Source: Tepidibacter aestuarii (GTDB taxonomy: Bacteria > Bacillota > Clostridia > Peptostreptococcales > Peptostreptococcaceae). Taken from it: a DNA stretch of 64,000 nucleotides. The translations under genes and the position numbers were made by a program. The stretch is from assembly GCF_934924865.1 (NCBI RefSeq), contig NZ_OW235315.1, positions 434,001-498,000 on the forward strand, in the 5' to 3' direction. Below the pieces are notes generated by a model that saw only the letters and a list, made by a program, of their open reading frames with translations, made no database searches and was not told the DNA's origin. Shown here in pieces: positions 44,216-51,378 of this stretch (positions are counted from its first letter, which is position 1; every line of letters starts with the position of its first letter).

Positions 44216-44569
44216 ATGAAAAGAGGAGATATAATTATTATTTTATTAGTAGTAATTATTAGTATTGGAGGAATGATATTTGTTAACAAAGTAAGTGTGG
44301 GTATGGATAGAAAGTATGCAGTAATAAAAGTCGAAAATAAAACAGTACAAAGGATTTTAGTTGATAATAAAACAGAAGGAATATATAAATTTAAGTTTAA
44401 TAATGAGGATGGATATGTTGAAGTGAAAAATGGAAGGGCAAGAATGCTTGAGATGGATAAAAGAATATGTCCGCGAAAAATTTGTTCTGAAATTGGATGG
44501 ATAGATAAGAAATACCAAAGTATTGTTTGTTTACCAAATAAAATTTTAGTAAAGATTGAGAGTACATAA
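44216..44569 (+). CDS. NusG domain II-containing exported protein
   Basis: 117 residues: N-terminal transmembrane helix (~6-25), then a NusG domain II beta fold (VENKTVQRILVDNKTEGIYK; VEVKNGRARMLEMDKRICP; CLPNKILVKIE). Family members are anchored outside the membrane and often lie near Rnf/ApbE or FMN-related genes in Clostridia; none is adjacent here. Ribosome site AAAGGAG. Confidence 0.82.
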   Translation: MKRGDIIIILLVVIISIGGMIFVNKVSVGMDRKYAVIKVENKTVQRILVDNKTEGIYKFKFNNEDGYVEVKNGRARMLEMDKRICPRKICSEIGWIDKKYQSIVCLPNKILVKIEST

Positions 44570-44594
44570 GAATGCTTTATAAATAGGCATTCTT
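44568..44594. terminator. Terminator after NusG-II gene
   Basis: AAGAATGC pairs with GCATTCTT over an 11-nt loop, then a T-rich run; it overlaps the stop codon. Confidence 0.8.
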
Positions 44595-44683
44595 ATTTTT
44601 TTGTATTATATTCAAAATGAAGTTAGTATAATAATTGCTTAAATTTATATATTGGAATTACAAATGGAGATGAGGAAGAAAAA

Positions 44684-44734
44684 ATGAATATTAGTAGTAA
44701 TAGAAATTATTCTAAACTAAGAATTTTCAAATGA
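44684..44734 (+). CDS. Possible 16-residue peptide
   Basis: ATG 44684 preceded by GATGAGGAAG encodes 16 mostly polar/basic residues and is followed by a terminator at 44762. It may be a truncated gene or a leader. Low support. Confidence 0.25.
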   Translation: MNISSNRNYSKLRIFK

Positions 44735-44761
44735 CATAAAAAATAGAAGTAGACCTAGTAT

Positions 44762-44803
44762 AAAGAAAAACAGTCCATCGTATATGCTGGGCTGTTTTTC
44801 TTT
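44762..44803. terminator. Bidirectional terminator
   Basis: AAAGAAAAACAG (44762-44773) pairs with CTGTTTTTCTTT (44792-44803), with a further weak pairing inside; it also ends the leftward DUF1657 gene. Confidence 0.88.
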
Positions 44804-44807
44804 ATAA

Positions 44808-45011
44808 CTATTCTCTATATTGGGGTTCTTCAGATTTTACAAAATCAAGTCTGCTTTGAAGTGATTGAGCTGTATTTTGAGTAGTTTGTGCTAACTGGTT
44901 AAAAAGTTGTTTAGCTTGCTGGTCATTTGTATCCATAGAAAATGTTTTAAGCTGTGATGATAATCCTTGAGCACTTGCTAAAGCTTGTTCTAGTTTATTA
45001 ACTGTAGCCAT
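44808..45011 (-). CDS. DUF1657 protein
   Basis: 67 residues, amphipathic helical with Gln-rich heptads (KLEQALASAQGLSSQLKTF; QLFNQLAQTTQNTAQSLQSR), typical of DUF1657. These proteins occur with DUF421 and SpoVA genes in spore-forming Firmicutes. The divergent DUF421 and CotF-like genes on its right support a spore role. AGGAGG precedes the ATG, and a forespore-type promoter is visible at 45043-45073. Confidence 0.85.
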   Translation of the reverse strand: MATVNKLEQALASAQGLSSQLKTFSMDTNDQQAKQLFNQLAQTTQNTAQSLQSRLDFVKSEEPQYRE

Positions 45012-45042
45012 ATAAATTCCTCCTATATAATATTTATGATTA

Positions 45043-45073
45043 TTATATGCAAATATAATTATTTAATTATTCA
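45043..45073 (-). promoter_or_regulatory. Possible sigma-G/sigma-F forespore promoter
   Basis: On the minus strand TGAATAA, 17 nt, CATATAA, close to forespore sigma consensus, 32 bp before the DUF1657 start codon. Confidence 0.55.
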
Positions 45074-45181
45074 AAATGAGATGAAATTTATCCCATGATC
45101 AACAGTTTTCCTACTATTAAATTTGGCTTTATATGAATAATATGTTTATTTTTGATAAAAATATAATAAGGAGGTGTAATT

Positions 45182-45634
45182 ATGCAAATACAACTTAGTC
45201 AAAAAGAAAGAATGTACTTAGAAGATGGAAAAGTTCAAGAGGGACTTTGTGTTCAAAAATATCAAAAATATGCTCAACAAGCTCAGGGACAGCAATTAAA
45301 ACAGCTTTTCAATAAAATTGCTACAGAGGAGCAGCATCATCTTGACATGATTAATCAGTTACTTCAAGGTCAGCAGCCAAATATGGCACATCCTCAACAG
45401 CAACAAAATCAAACTGCTTCTCAAGATACTATGAATAATGAAAATGATAAAAATCTTTGTGGAGATTTACTATCTACAGAAAAATATGTTTCAAGTACTT
45501 ATGATACAGCTGTTTTTGAATCTGCTAATCCAGCAGTTAGACAAGCTTTTCAACATATTCAACAAGATGAACAAAGACATGGAGAAGAACTTTTCAATTA
45601 TATGAATAGTCATGGAATGTATAGTGTTAAATAA
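45182..45634 (+). CDS. CotF-like spore coat protein (ferritin-like fold)
   Basis: 150 residues in two helical halves joined by a Gln/Asn-rich linker (HPQQQQNQTASQD). EEQHHLDMINQLL in the first and QQDEQRHGEELFNYM in the second are ferritin-like helix patterns, as in CotF-type proteins. Cytoplasmic in the mother cell or forespore, then part of the coat. Strong AAGGAGG site. Confidence 0.82.
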   Translation: MQIQLSQKERMYLEDGKVQEGLCVQKYQKYAQQAQGQQLKQLFNKIATEEQHHLDMINQLLQGQQPNMAHPQQQQNQTASQDTMNNENDKNLCGDLLSTEKYVSSTYDTAVFESANPAVRQAFQHIQQDEQRHGEELFNYMNSHGMYSVK

Positions 45635-45710
45635 ATTTTAATGTTTGAAGATAAGCTTAATATTTTTATTAAGCTTATTTTTAAATAAATTTTATACAAA
45701 AGGTGATTTT

Positions 45711-46409
45711 ATGGATATACATACTATTTTCTTTGAAGGAGAAAAATTTGGTATATTAGAGTTATTTATTAGAACATCTATTTTATATTTTATGTTGTTT
45801 GGATCGGCTAAAGTGATGGGGTTCCGTCAGCCGGGAATAGTAACTTCATATAATTTTTTAATGGCAGCAGGAATTAGTCATATTGCAGCTGCTCGTATGG
45901 TAAATCCAAAAGCAAGGTTAGTAGATGCAATGTCTATAATTGTTGTATATACTTTGATTAATTTATTTATATCATATTTATATTTTAAAGCTCCATCTAT
46001 TGTTTCTCAAAAACCAATTATATTAATAAAAAATGGAAAAATAGTAAAGAATAATCTTTCAAAAGCAAAGTTAACAATTGATAATCTATTTTCTATATTA
46101 AGACAAAAAGATGCTTCTAATATTGAAAAAGTAGAATATTTAATATTTGAATCAACGGGTGATTTCAGTTTAGCATTAAATAACAATACTCTTCCTGTAA
46201 TAAAAAAAGATATGGGAATAGAACCGTCGCAAGATATTTTATCTCAAATTTTGATTTATAAGGGAAAAATAGATAGAAAAATTCTTAGCAATAACAATCT
46301 AAATTATGATTGGATTATTAACGAGCTTAAATTGAATAATATAAACAACATAGAAAATGTTTATTTAGGAATTTTAACTCCAAATAAAAAGTTATATATA
46401 AATATGTAG
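45711..46409 (+). CDS. DUF421 (YetF-like) membrane protein 1
   Basis: About 232 residues: three N-terminal transmembrane helices and a cytosolic C-terminal domain with PIILIKNGKIVKNNLSKAKL, the DUF421 signature. I start at ATG 45711, preceded by AAAGGTGATTT; an ATG at 45645 lies too close to the upstream gene. DUF421 proteins accumulate in spore membranes and affect germination. It is the first of two tandem copies. Confidence 0.85.
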   Translation: MDIHTIFFEGEKFGILELFIRTSILYFMLFGSAKVMGFRQPGIVTSYNFLMAAGISHIAAARMVNPKARLVDAMSIIVVYTLINLFISYLYFKAPSIVSQKPIILIKNGKIVKNNLSKAKLTIDNLFSILRQKDASNIEKVEYLIFESTGDFSLALNNNTLPVIKKDMGIEPSQDILSQILIYKGKIDRKILSNNNLNYDWIINELKLNNINNIENVYLGILTPNKKLYINM

Positions 46410-46420
46410 GAGGGAATTTA

Positions 46421-47128
46421 ATGCCACAGATTTTTGGGGTTATAAAAGAAATAACACTATTTGGATTTGTTATAAGAGCTTTTATAGTAGGTGGTATAGT
46501 TTTTTTAGTAGGAAGATATATACCAAAACGAACTATAAATCAACTAACTGCATATGATTTTGTACTTGCATGGATATTGGGTGCTCTTACAGTTGCACCA
46601 TTACTAGATGGAGAAATTTCATTTACATATATAATTGTCCCATTATTAACTTTATTTTTATGGCACTCTATATTTAATTATATATCTTTAAAAAATAGAA
46701 AAATAGCTTCACTTTTCAATGGAAAACCTATAATTATGGTTGATAATGGAAAAATAATAAGAAAAAATATGAAAAAGCACTTTATAAATATTGATTTGCT
46801 TTTGAGTGAATTAAGAATTAAAAATATTTTTGATATTTCAGAAGTTAAGTATGCAATTTTAGAGCCAAATGGTCATTTTAGTATTATAAAAAAAGAATCA
46901 CATAGGCCAGTTACTCCTGTAGATGTTAATTTATTTGCTAAGCCTTCAGATTTACCTTTAGTTATTATAAATGATGGCAAATTATTTGAAGAAAATTTAG
47001 TTAAATCAGGAGTAGATAGAACGTGGCTTATGAATAATCTTGCTATGTATAATATAGATGATATAAAAAATATTTATCTTTGTACTATAGATAGTTTTAA
47101 GAAAATATATGTTGCTAAAAAATATTAA
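46421..47128 (+). CDS. DUF421 (YetF-like) membrane protein 2
   Basis: 235 residues with the same layout as its neighbour: three helices, then PIIMVDNGKIIRKNMKKHFI and LLSELRIKNIFDISEVKYAI. It begins 11 nt after the first copy with AGGAGGG. Tandem but divergent DUF421 pairs probably form heteromers in the spore inner membrane. A small hairpin follows. Confidence 0.85.
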   Translation: MPQIFGVIKEITLFGFVIRAFIVGGIVFLVGRYIPKRTINQLTAYDFVLAWILGALTVAPLLDGEISFTYIIVPLLTLFLWHSIFNYISLKNRKIASLFNGKPIIMVDNGKIIRKNMKKHFINIDLLLSELRIKNIFDISEVKYAILEPNGHFSIIKKESHRPVTPVDVNLFAKPSDLPLVIINDGKLFEENLVKSGVDRTWLMNNLAMYNIDDIKNIYLCTIDSFKKIYVAKKY

Positions 47129-47143
47129 TAAAAAAAATAAAGG

Positions 47144-47168
47144 AAAACAAATAAAATTAATTTGTTTT
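47144..47168. terminator. Terminator after DUF421 pair
   Basis: AAAACAAAT pairs with ATTTGTTTT followed by Ts; short and AT-only, so moderate support. Confidence 0.6.
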
Positions 47169-47299
47169 TTATATAATATATATTTTTATTAAAAATTATT
47201 TATATAAGAATTTTAATAATTTCTTAATAAATTGTATCTAGAAGGAAATAATAAGTTTTAGGTAAGCAATAAATATGGATAATATGGAGGTACAAAATT

Positions 47300-47647
47300 A
47301 TGGGTTTAGTTGGTACTGTAGGAAATGAAAATATGCAAAAATGCATAGATGAATGTATGAAATGTTTGCAAGCATGTGAAGAATGTCTTACTTTATGTTT
47401 AAAAGAAGCAGATGTGGCAAATAGAATTAATTGTATACAAATTCTTCAAGATTGTATTGATATTTGTGTGTTATCAATAAAATATATGTCAAGAGGAAGT
47501 CAACATGCAATGAATATTTGCAAAGAATGTGCAGCAATATGTGAAGCTTGTGCTAAAGAATGTGAAATGTTTACACAAGAACATTGTAAAAAGTGCGCAC
47601 AAATCTGTCGTACATGTGCAGATGAGTGTAAGAAAATGGCTGGATAA
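47300..47647 (+). CDS. Csp-type four-helix-bundle copper storage protein
   Basis: 115 residues with 19 cysteines spaced CxxxC or CxxC along four helices (KCIDECMKCLQACEECLTLC is the first). This is the DUF326/Csp pattern, in which Cys lining a helical bundle bind many Cu(I) ions. There is no signal peptide, so it is a cytosolic Csp3-like form. AGGAGGT-like site (ATGGAGG) precedes the ATG. A terminator follows. It fits the copper island; no sigma-54 site is visible directly upstream. Confidence 0.9.
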   Translation: MGLVGTVGNENMQKCIDECMKCLQACEECLTLCLKEADVANRINCIQILQDCIDICVLSIKYMSRGSQHAMNICKECAAICEACAKECEMFTQEHCKKCAQICRTCADECKKMAG

Positions 47648-47651
47648 ATAT

Positions 47652-47689
47652 ATTAAAAAGAACAGGATTAAAATCCTGTTCTTTTTAAT
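47652..47689. terminator. Terminator after csp
   Basis: 18-base arms (core AAAGAACAGGATT) with a 2-nt loop and T-tract. Confidence 0.88.
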
Positions 47690-47713
47690 ATAACGAAATT
47701 ATGAAATTTTTAA

Positions 47714-47731
47714 GATGTAGCATTTAACACA
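47714..47731 (+). promoter_or_regulatory. Candidate activator site (UAS B)
   Basis: GATGT-AGCATTTA-ACACA, a slightly imperfect version of the palindrome at 51163, ~155 bp upstream of sigma-54 promoter 4. The flanking 40 bp also resemble those of UAS A. Confidence 0.55.
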
Positions 47732-47873
47732 CCTAAATCACGATATATTACAATATTTAATTTCAAATAATTTTAATACTAACGAAAACATAATAAAGTA
47801 AAAATAAATAATATTAGAAGTTACAATAATTATAAGGTTTTAAGATTTTATTTTTAGCTGATAATTATAAAAA

Positions 47874-47889
47874 TGGCACAATAATTGCT
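47874..47889 (+). promoter_or_regulatory. Sigma-54 promoter 4
   Basis: TGGCACAATAATTGCT, GG 47875-47876 and GC 47887-47888, 12 bp apart; very close to consensus TGGCACG-N4-TTGCT. Confidence 0.9.
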
Positions 47890-47928
47890 TTACATATATT
47901 ATATATTCTAGACTAGGAAGGGATGGCT

Positions 47929-48213
47929 ATGAAGAAAAAAACATTTGTAATGGCAATAACTGTATGTATTATTTTATTATTTATATCATTGTATTATAAT
48001 CAAAATTATTTTTTATATAGTAACGGTATGTGTGGTAGTGGTATGCATGGATTAAAGTATATGGGATTATATTATTTGGCTGTAATAGCGATTATAGCGC
48101 TAGTCTTTATAATGTATTTTAAGAAAGAAGAAAAAAAATGCTCTTTTTGTAAATCAAATGTTCATGAAACATGGAATGTATGTCCTTATTGTGAAAATAA
48201 ATTAGACAAATAG
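47929..48213 (+). CDS. Two-helix membrane protein with C-terminal zinc ribbon
   Basis: About 94 residues: helix ~4-22, an extracytoplasmic loop with GMCGSGMHGL (Cys/Met/His), helix ~44-62, and a cytoplasmic CSFC...CPYC zinc ribbon. AGGAAGGG lies before ATG 47929; ATG 47923 is too close to it. Directly behind sigma-54 promoter 4. The loop and ribbon suggest metal binding or sensing; no named family recognised. Confidence 0.72.
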   Translation: MKKKTFVMAITVCIILLFISLYYNQNYFLYSNGMCGSGMHGLKYMGLYYLAVIAIIALVFIMYFKKEEKKCSFCKSNVHETWNVCPYCENKLDK

Positions 48214-48218
48214 ATATG

Positions 48219-48245
48219 CTCTGGTAACAAAACTATTTACCAGAG
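48219..48245. terminator. Terminator
   Basis: CTCTGGTAA pairs with TTACCAGAG, then TTTTT. Confidence 0.85.
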
Positions 48246-48248
48246 TTT

Positions 48249-48277
48249 TTGACATTAAAAAAAATAGTTATATCAAT
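48249..48277 (+). promoter_or_regulatory. Promoter of the kinase-regulator pair
   Basis: TTGACA 48249-48254, 16 nt, TATCAA at 48271-48276. It is a sigma-A type, so the regulators are not themselves dependent on sigma-54 here. Confidence 0.5.
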
Positions 48278-48328
48278 AATTTAAGTGATAAAATAGAAAC
48301 ATAATAACAAATTACAAGGAGACATAAT

Positions 48329-49786
48329 ATGGTAAATGAAAATAACAAAAAAGATTTAATTTTTATTGGCCTAAATATAGTCATTATAACATTACTTCAT
48401 TATTTTACTACAGCTACAAAATGGGATATCCATGATTTTTATAGAAGACTATATTATATCCCAATAATTGTATCTGCTTATAAATTTAGGTTAAGAGGGG
48501 GTATATTTGCTTCATTAATTGTTTTCTTATTTTATGCTCCTCATATGCTAATTTATTTTAGAGAGATTAATATGGCCAGTTTAAATCAGGTTTTGGAAAT
48601 AGTAATGTTTGTTGTTATAGGTAGCATAACAGGGTTTTTAGCAGAATCAGATTTCAAAAAGAAATTAATGCTACGAATCCAAATAAAAAAAATAACAGAT
48701 CTTGAAAATTATACACAAAACATATTAAATAGTATAACGAATGGACTTATTTCGGTAGATAGAGAGTTAAAAGTAAAGTCTATAAATAAGGAAGGCAAAG
48801 AATTATTTAATTTAGATGAACATTATTTAGGAAAAAAATTAGATAAGTTATTTGTTGATTGTAAAAAAGTTGAGAAAGATCTAACAGATGTACTTGAAGA
48901 AAATAAAAAAATGTTAAATATTGAAACTAAATGTAAGGGTAAAAATGGAAATATTTTAGATGTGAAATTGCTTGTATATCCTCTTAAAAATACTACAGAA
49001 AAAATAGAGGGGCTAGTACTTGTAATAGAAGATATATCAGAAATTAAAAAACTTGAAAATCAAGTAAGAAGAGCAGATAAACTTTCTGCCGTAGGAGAGT
49101 TAGCATCAGGAGTAGCACATGAAATTAGAAATCCATTAGGCATAATAAAAACTATATCTCAAACAATTAATGAAGATATTAAAGATGATAATATAGAAGA
49201 GGAAGAAATAAAAGAAGGTATTGGTATTATTATTCATGAGATTGATAGAGCCAATTCTGTAATTAAAGGTTTACTAGATTTTGCAAAACCAAGTGTATGT
49301 CAGATAAAAGTTCAAAGCATTGATAAACTATTAAAAGATATAGTACTAATTACTAATAAGTATGCAAAGCAGCAAAATGTGAAAATAAACTACATTTGCA
49401 AAGAAGACAAAAATATATTAATAGATGGAGAAAAATTAAAACAAGCTTTTGTAAATATAATATTTAATTCTGTACATGCTATGCAAAGTGGAGGAAATCT
49501 AAATATAAGCTTATGTATACAAAAAGATTGGGTTAACATATCTTTTGAAGACGAGGGAACTGGTATACCTAAGGATAAATTAGAAAAAATATTTGAACCT
49601 TTCTACACTACAAAAGATATAGGAACAGGGCTTGGATTATCTATTACTCATAGAATTATAGAAGAACATAAGGGATATATAAATATAGAAAGTGAAATTG
49701 GTAAAGGAACAAAACTTGATATTTATATTCCATCTAAGAATGAGAAAGGAGATAAAAAAATTGAAAAAGATATTAATTGCAGATGA
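48329..49786 (+). CDS. Sensor histidine kinase (ZraS/AtoS-like)
   Basis: 485 residues: four N-terminal transmembrane helices (~10-105) with short loops, a PAS domain (~125-235), a HisKA dimerisation helix with His264 in GVAHEIRNPLG, and an HATPase domain (DEGTGIPKDKLEKIFEPFYT, GTGLGLSITHRIIEEHKG). No large extracytoplasmic sensor is present, so the signal is probably sensed in the membrane. It overlaps the response regulator gene by 26 nt. Surrounding sigma-54 promoters and copper genes suggest it senses metal or envelope stress. Confidence 0.9.
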   Translation: MVNENNKKDLIFIGLNIVIITLLHYFTTATKWDIHDFYRRLYYIPIIVSAYKFRLRGGIFASLIVFLFYAPHMLIYFREINMASLNQVLEIVMFVVIGSITGFLAESDFKKKLMLRIQIKKITDLENYTQNILNSITNGLISVDRELKVKSINKEGKELFNLDEHYLGKKLDKLFVDCKKVEKDLTDVLEENKKMLNIETKCKGKNGNILDVKLLVYPLKNTTEKIEGLVLVIEDISEIKKLENQVRRADKLSAVGELASGVAHEIRNPLGIIKTISQTINEDIKDDNIEEEEIKEGIGIIIHEIDRANSVIKGLLDFAKPSVCQIKVQSIDKLLKDIVLITNKYAKQQNVKINYICKEDKNILIDGEKLKQAFVNIIFNSVHAMQSGGNLNISLCIQKDWVNISFEDEGTGIPKDKLEKIFEPFYTTKDIGTGLGLSITHRIIEEHKGYINIESEIGKGTKLDIYIPSKNEKGDKKIEKDINCR

Positions 49787-51107
49787 TGAGCAAAATATGC
49801 TTTGGGCTATAAAAAGGGCATTAAAAGGTAAAGAATATAAAATTATTACAGCGCCAGATGGATTAGAAGCACTAGAAAAGTTTAAGGTACATGAACCTGA
49901 TCTTGTACTTTTAGATTTTAAAATGCCCAAAATGGATGGTATGAACGTTTTAAAAGAAATAAAAAATATAAGCTCAAAAATACCTGTTATTATGATAACA
50001 GCCCATGGCACAATGGAATCTGCTATTGAGGCTATGAAAATTGGAGCTCTAGATTATATTTCAAAGCCATTTGATATAGATGAGTTAAAAATTCAAATAA
50101 AAAAAGCGCTTGAAATTGGAGATATGAAGGAACAAATAGATTTTTTTAAAGAAGAAATAAGAAATATTACAGGAAAACCAATAATAGGTGATAGTCCTCA
50201 TATGAAAAGAGTAATGGAAATAGTAGAACGTGTTTCAAAAACTAATGCAACGGTATTAATAACAGGAGAAAGTGGAACGGGAAAAGAATTAATAGCAAGT
50301 GCTGTTCATTATAGCAGTGATAGAAGTGATAAACCCTATATAACAGTAAATTGCGGAGCTCTTCCTGAAACCTTACTTGAAAGTGAGTTATTTGGACATG
50401 ATAAAGGATCCTTTACTGGAGCTGTAAGTAAAAAGTTAGGAAGATTTGAAAGAGCAAATAAAGGAACTATTTTCTTAGATGAAATAGGAGAATTAAGTCT
50501 ATCTGTTCAAGTAAAACTCTTAAGAGTATTGCAGGAAAAACAGATAGAAAGAGTAGGTGGAACTGAGACGATTGATGTAGATGTTAGAATTATTGCCGCA
50601 ACAAATAAGGACTTAAAAAAAATGGTTGAAGAAGGTACATTTAGAGAGGACTTGTATTATAGATTAAATGTTATACCTATACGACTACCTGCACTAAGAG
50701 AAAGAAAGGAAGACATTAAATTATTAGTCGAGTATTTTTTAGAAAAATACAGTAGAGAAATGGGAAGAGATAGTATGACGATTAGTACAGAGGCAATAAA
50801 TACTTTAACTAATTATAGCTTCAAAGGAAACATAAGAGAACTTGAAAATATAATTGAGAGATTGGTTATATTGAGCGAAGGTAAATTGATTGATAAAAAT
50901 GATTTACCTAGAGAAATACTATATGAAAGCAGTAGAGAGTTTCAGTTTAAATTACCTCCGAGCGGAATAAATTTAGAAGAAATAGAAAAAAGCTTTATAC
51001 TACAAGCTTTAAAAATATGCGATTATAATCAAACAAAAGCAGCTAAACTTTTAGGTGTGACAAGACATACTCTTATATATAGAATGGAAAAATACAATAT
51101 AACCTAA
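49761..51107 (+). CDS. Sigma-54-dependent response regulator (NtrC/ZraR family)
   Basis: 448 residues from TTG 49761, which has AAAGGAG 9 nt upstream and gives the standard MKKILIADDEQNM receiver start. Phosphoacceptor Asp52 is in LVLLDFKMPK. The AAA+ domain has Walker A GESGTGKE, the sigma-54 contact loop GSFTGA, and LDEIGEL. The C-terminus is a Fis helix-turn-helix (YNQTKAAKLLGVTRHTLIYR). It needs RpoN and should activate the five sigma-54 promoters in the window by binding upstream palindromes. Confidence 0.93.
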   Translation: MKKILIADDEQNMLWAIKRALKGKEYKIITAPDGLEALEKFKVHEPDLVLLDFKMPKMDGMNVLKEIKNISSKIPVIMITAHGTMESAIEAMKIGALDYISKPFDIDELKIQIKKALEIGDMKEQIDFFKEEIRNITGKPIIGDSPHMKRVMEIVERVSKTNATVLITGESGTGKELIASAVHYSSDRSDKPYITVNCGALPETLLESELFGHDKGSFTGAVSKKLGRFERANKGTIFLDEIGELSLSVQVKLLRVLQEKQIERVGGTETIDVDVRIIAATNKDLKKMVEEGTFREDLYYRLNVIPIRLPALRERKEDIKLLVEYFLEKYSREMGRDSMTISTEAINTLTNYSFKGNIRELENIIERLVILSEGKLIDKNDLPREILYESSREFQFKLPPSGINLEEIEKSFILQALKICDYNQTKAAKLLGVTRHTLIYRMEKYNIT

Positions 51108-51139
51108 AATGAGAATCCTAATATTAGGATTCTCATTTT
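51106..51139. terminator. Terminator of the kinase-regulator operon
   Basis: A perfect 17-base-arm palindrome (core GAGAATCCTAAT) followed by Ts; overlaps the last codon. Confidence 0.9.
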
Positions 51140-51162
51140 TAATTGTGTTAGAAAACACATCC

Positions 51163-51180
51163 TGTGTAGCATATCACACA
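51163..51180 (+). promoter_or_regulatory. Candidate activator site (UAS C)
   Basis: TGTGT-AGCATATC-ACACA, the most symmetric copy, ~95 bp upstream of sigma-54 promoter 5. A second, shorter-spaced TGTGT/ACACA repeat lies at 51144-51159. Confidence 0.65.
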
Positions 51181-51273
51181 TATAAAATCGTATTTATAAA
51201 AATTTAATTAGAATATTATCTAAAAATTAAGCATTACAAATATTTGGAACTATTTAAATAAAAAATTAAAGAT

Positions 51274-51289
51274 TGGCACAGAAATTGCT
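51274..51289 (+). promoter_or_regulatory. Sigma-54 promoter 5
   Basis: TGGCACAGAAATTGCT, GG 51275-51276 and GC 51287-51288, 12 bp apart, near-consensus; upstream of the HMA-TauE-cupredoxin gene. Confidence 0.9.
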
Positions 51290-51378
51290 GTAAATATATT
51301 TCAGACATTAATTGCTAATAACATAATATTAAATACATAACAAACAGAAAGGATATTAAAAAATGAAGGAGAGATGTT

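Noticed and set aside
44620..44645. Possible sixth sigma-54 promoter (ATAATTGCTT)
   Set aside because: The -12 half looks right but no GG lies 12 bp upstream.
44732..44734. Second UGA/Sec candidate at the end of the 16-residue peptide
   Set aside because: Only three more codons follow before another stop and no conserved Cys context or hairpin supports it.
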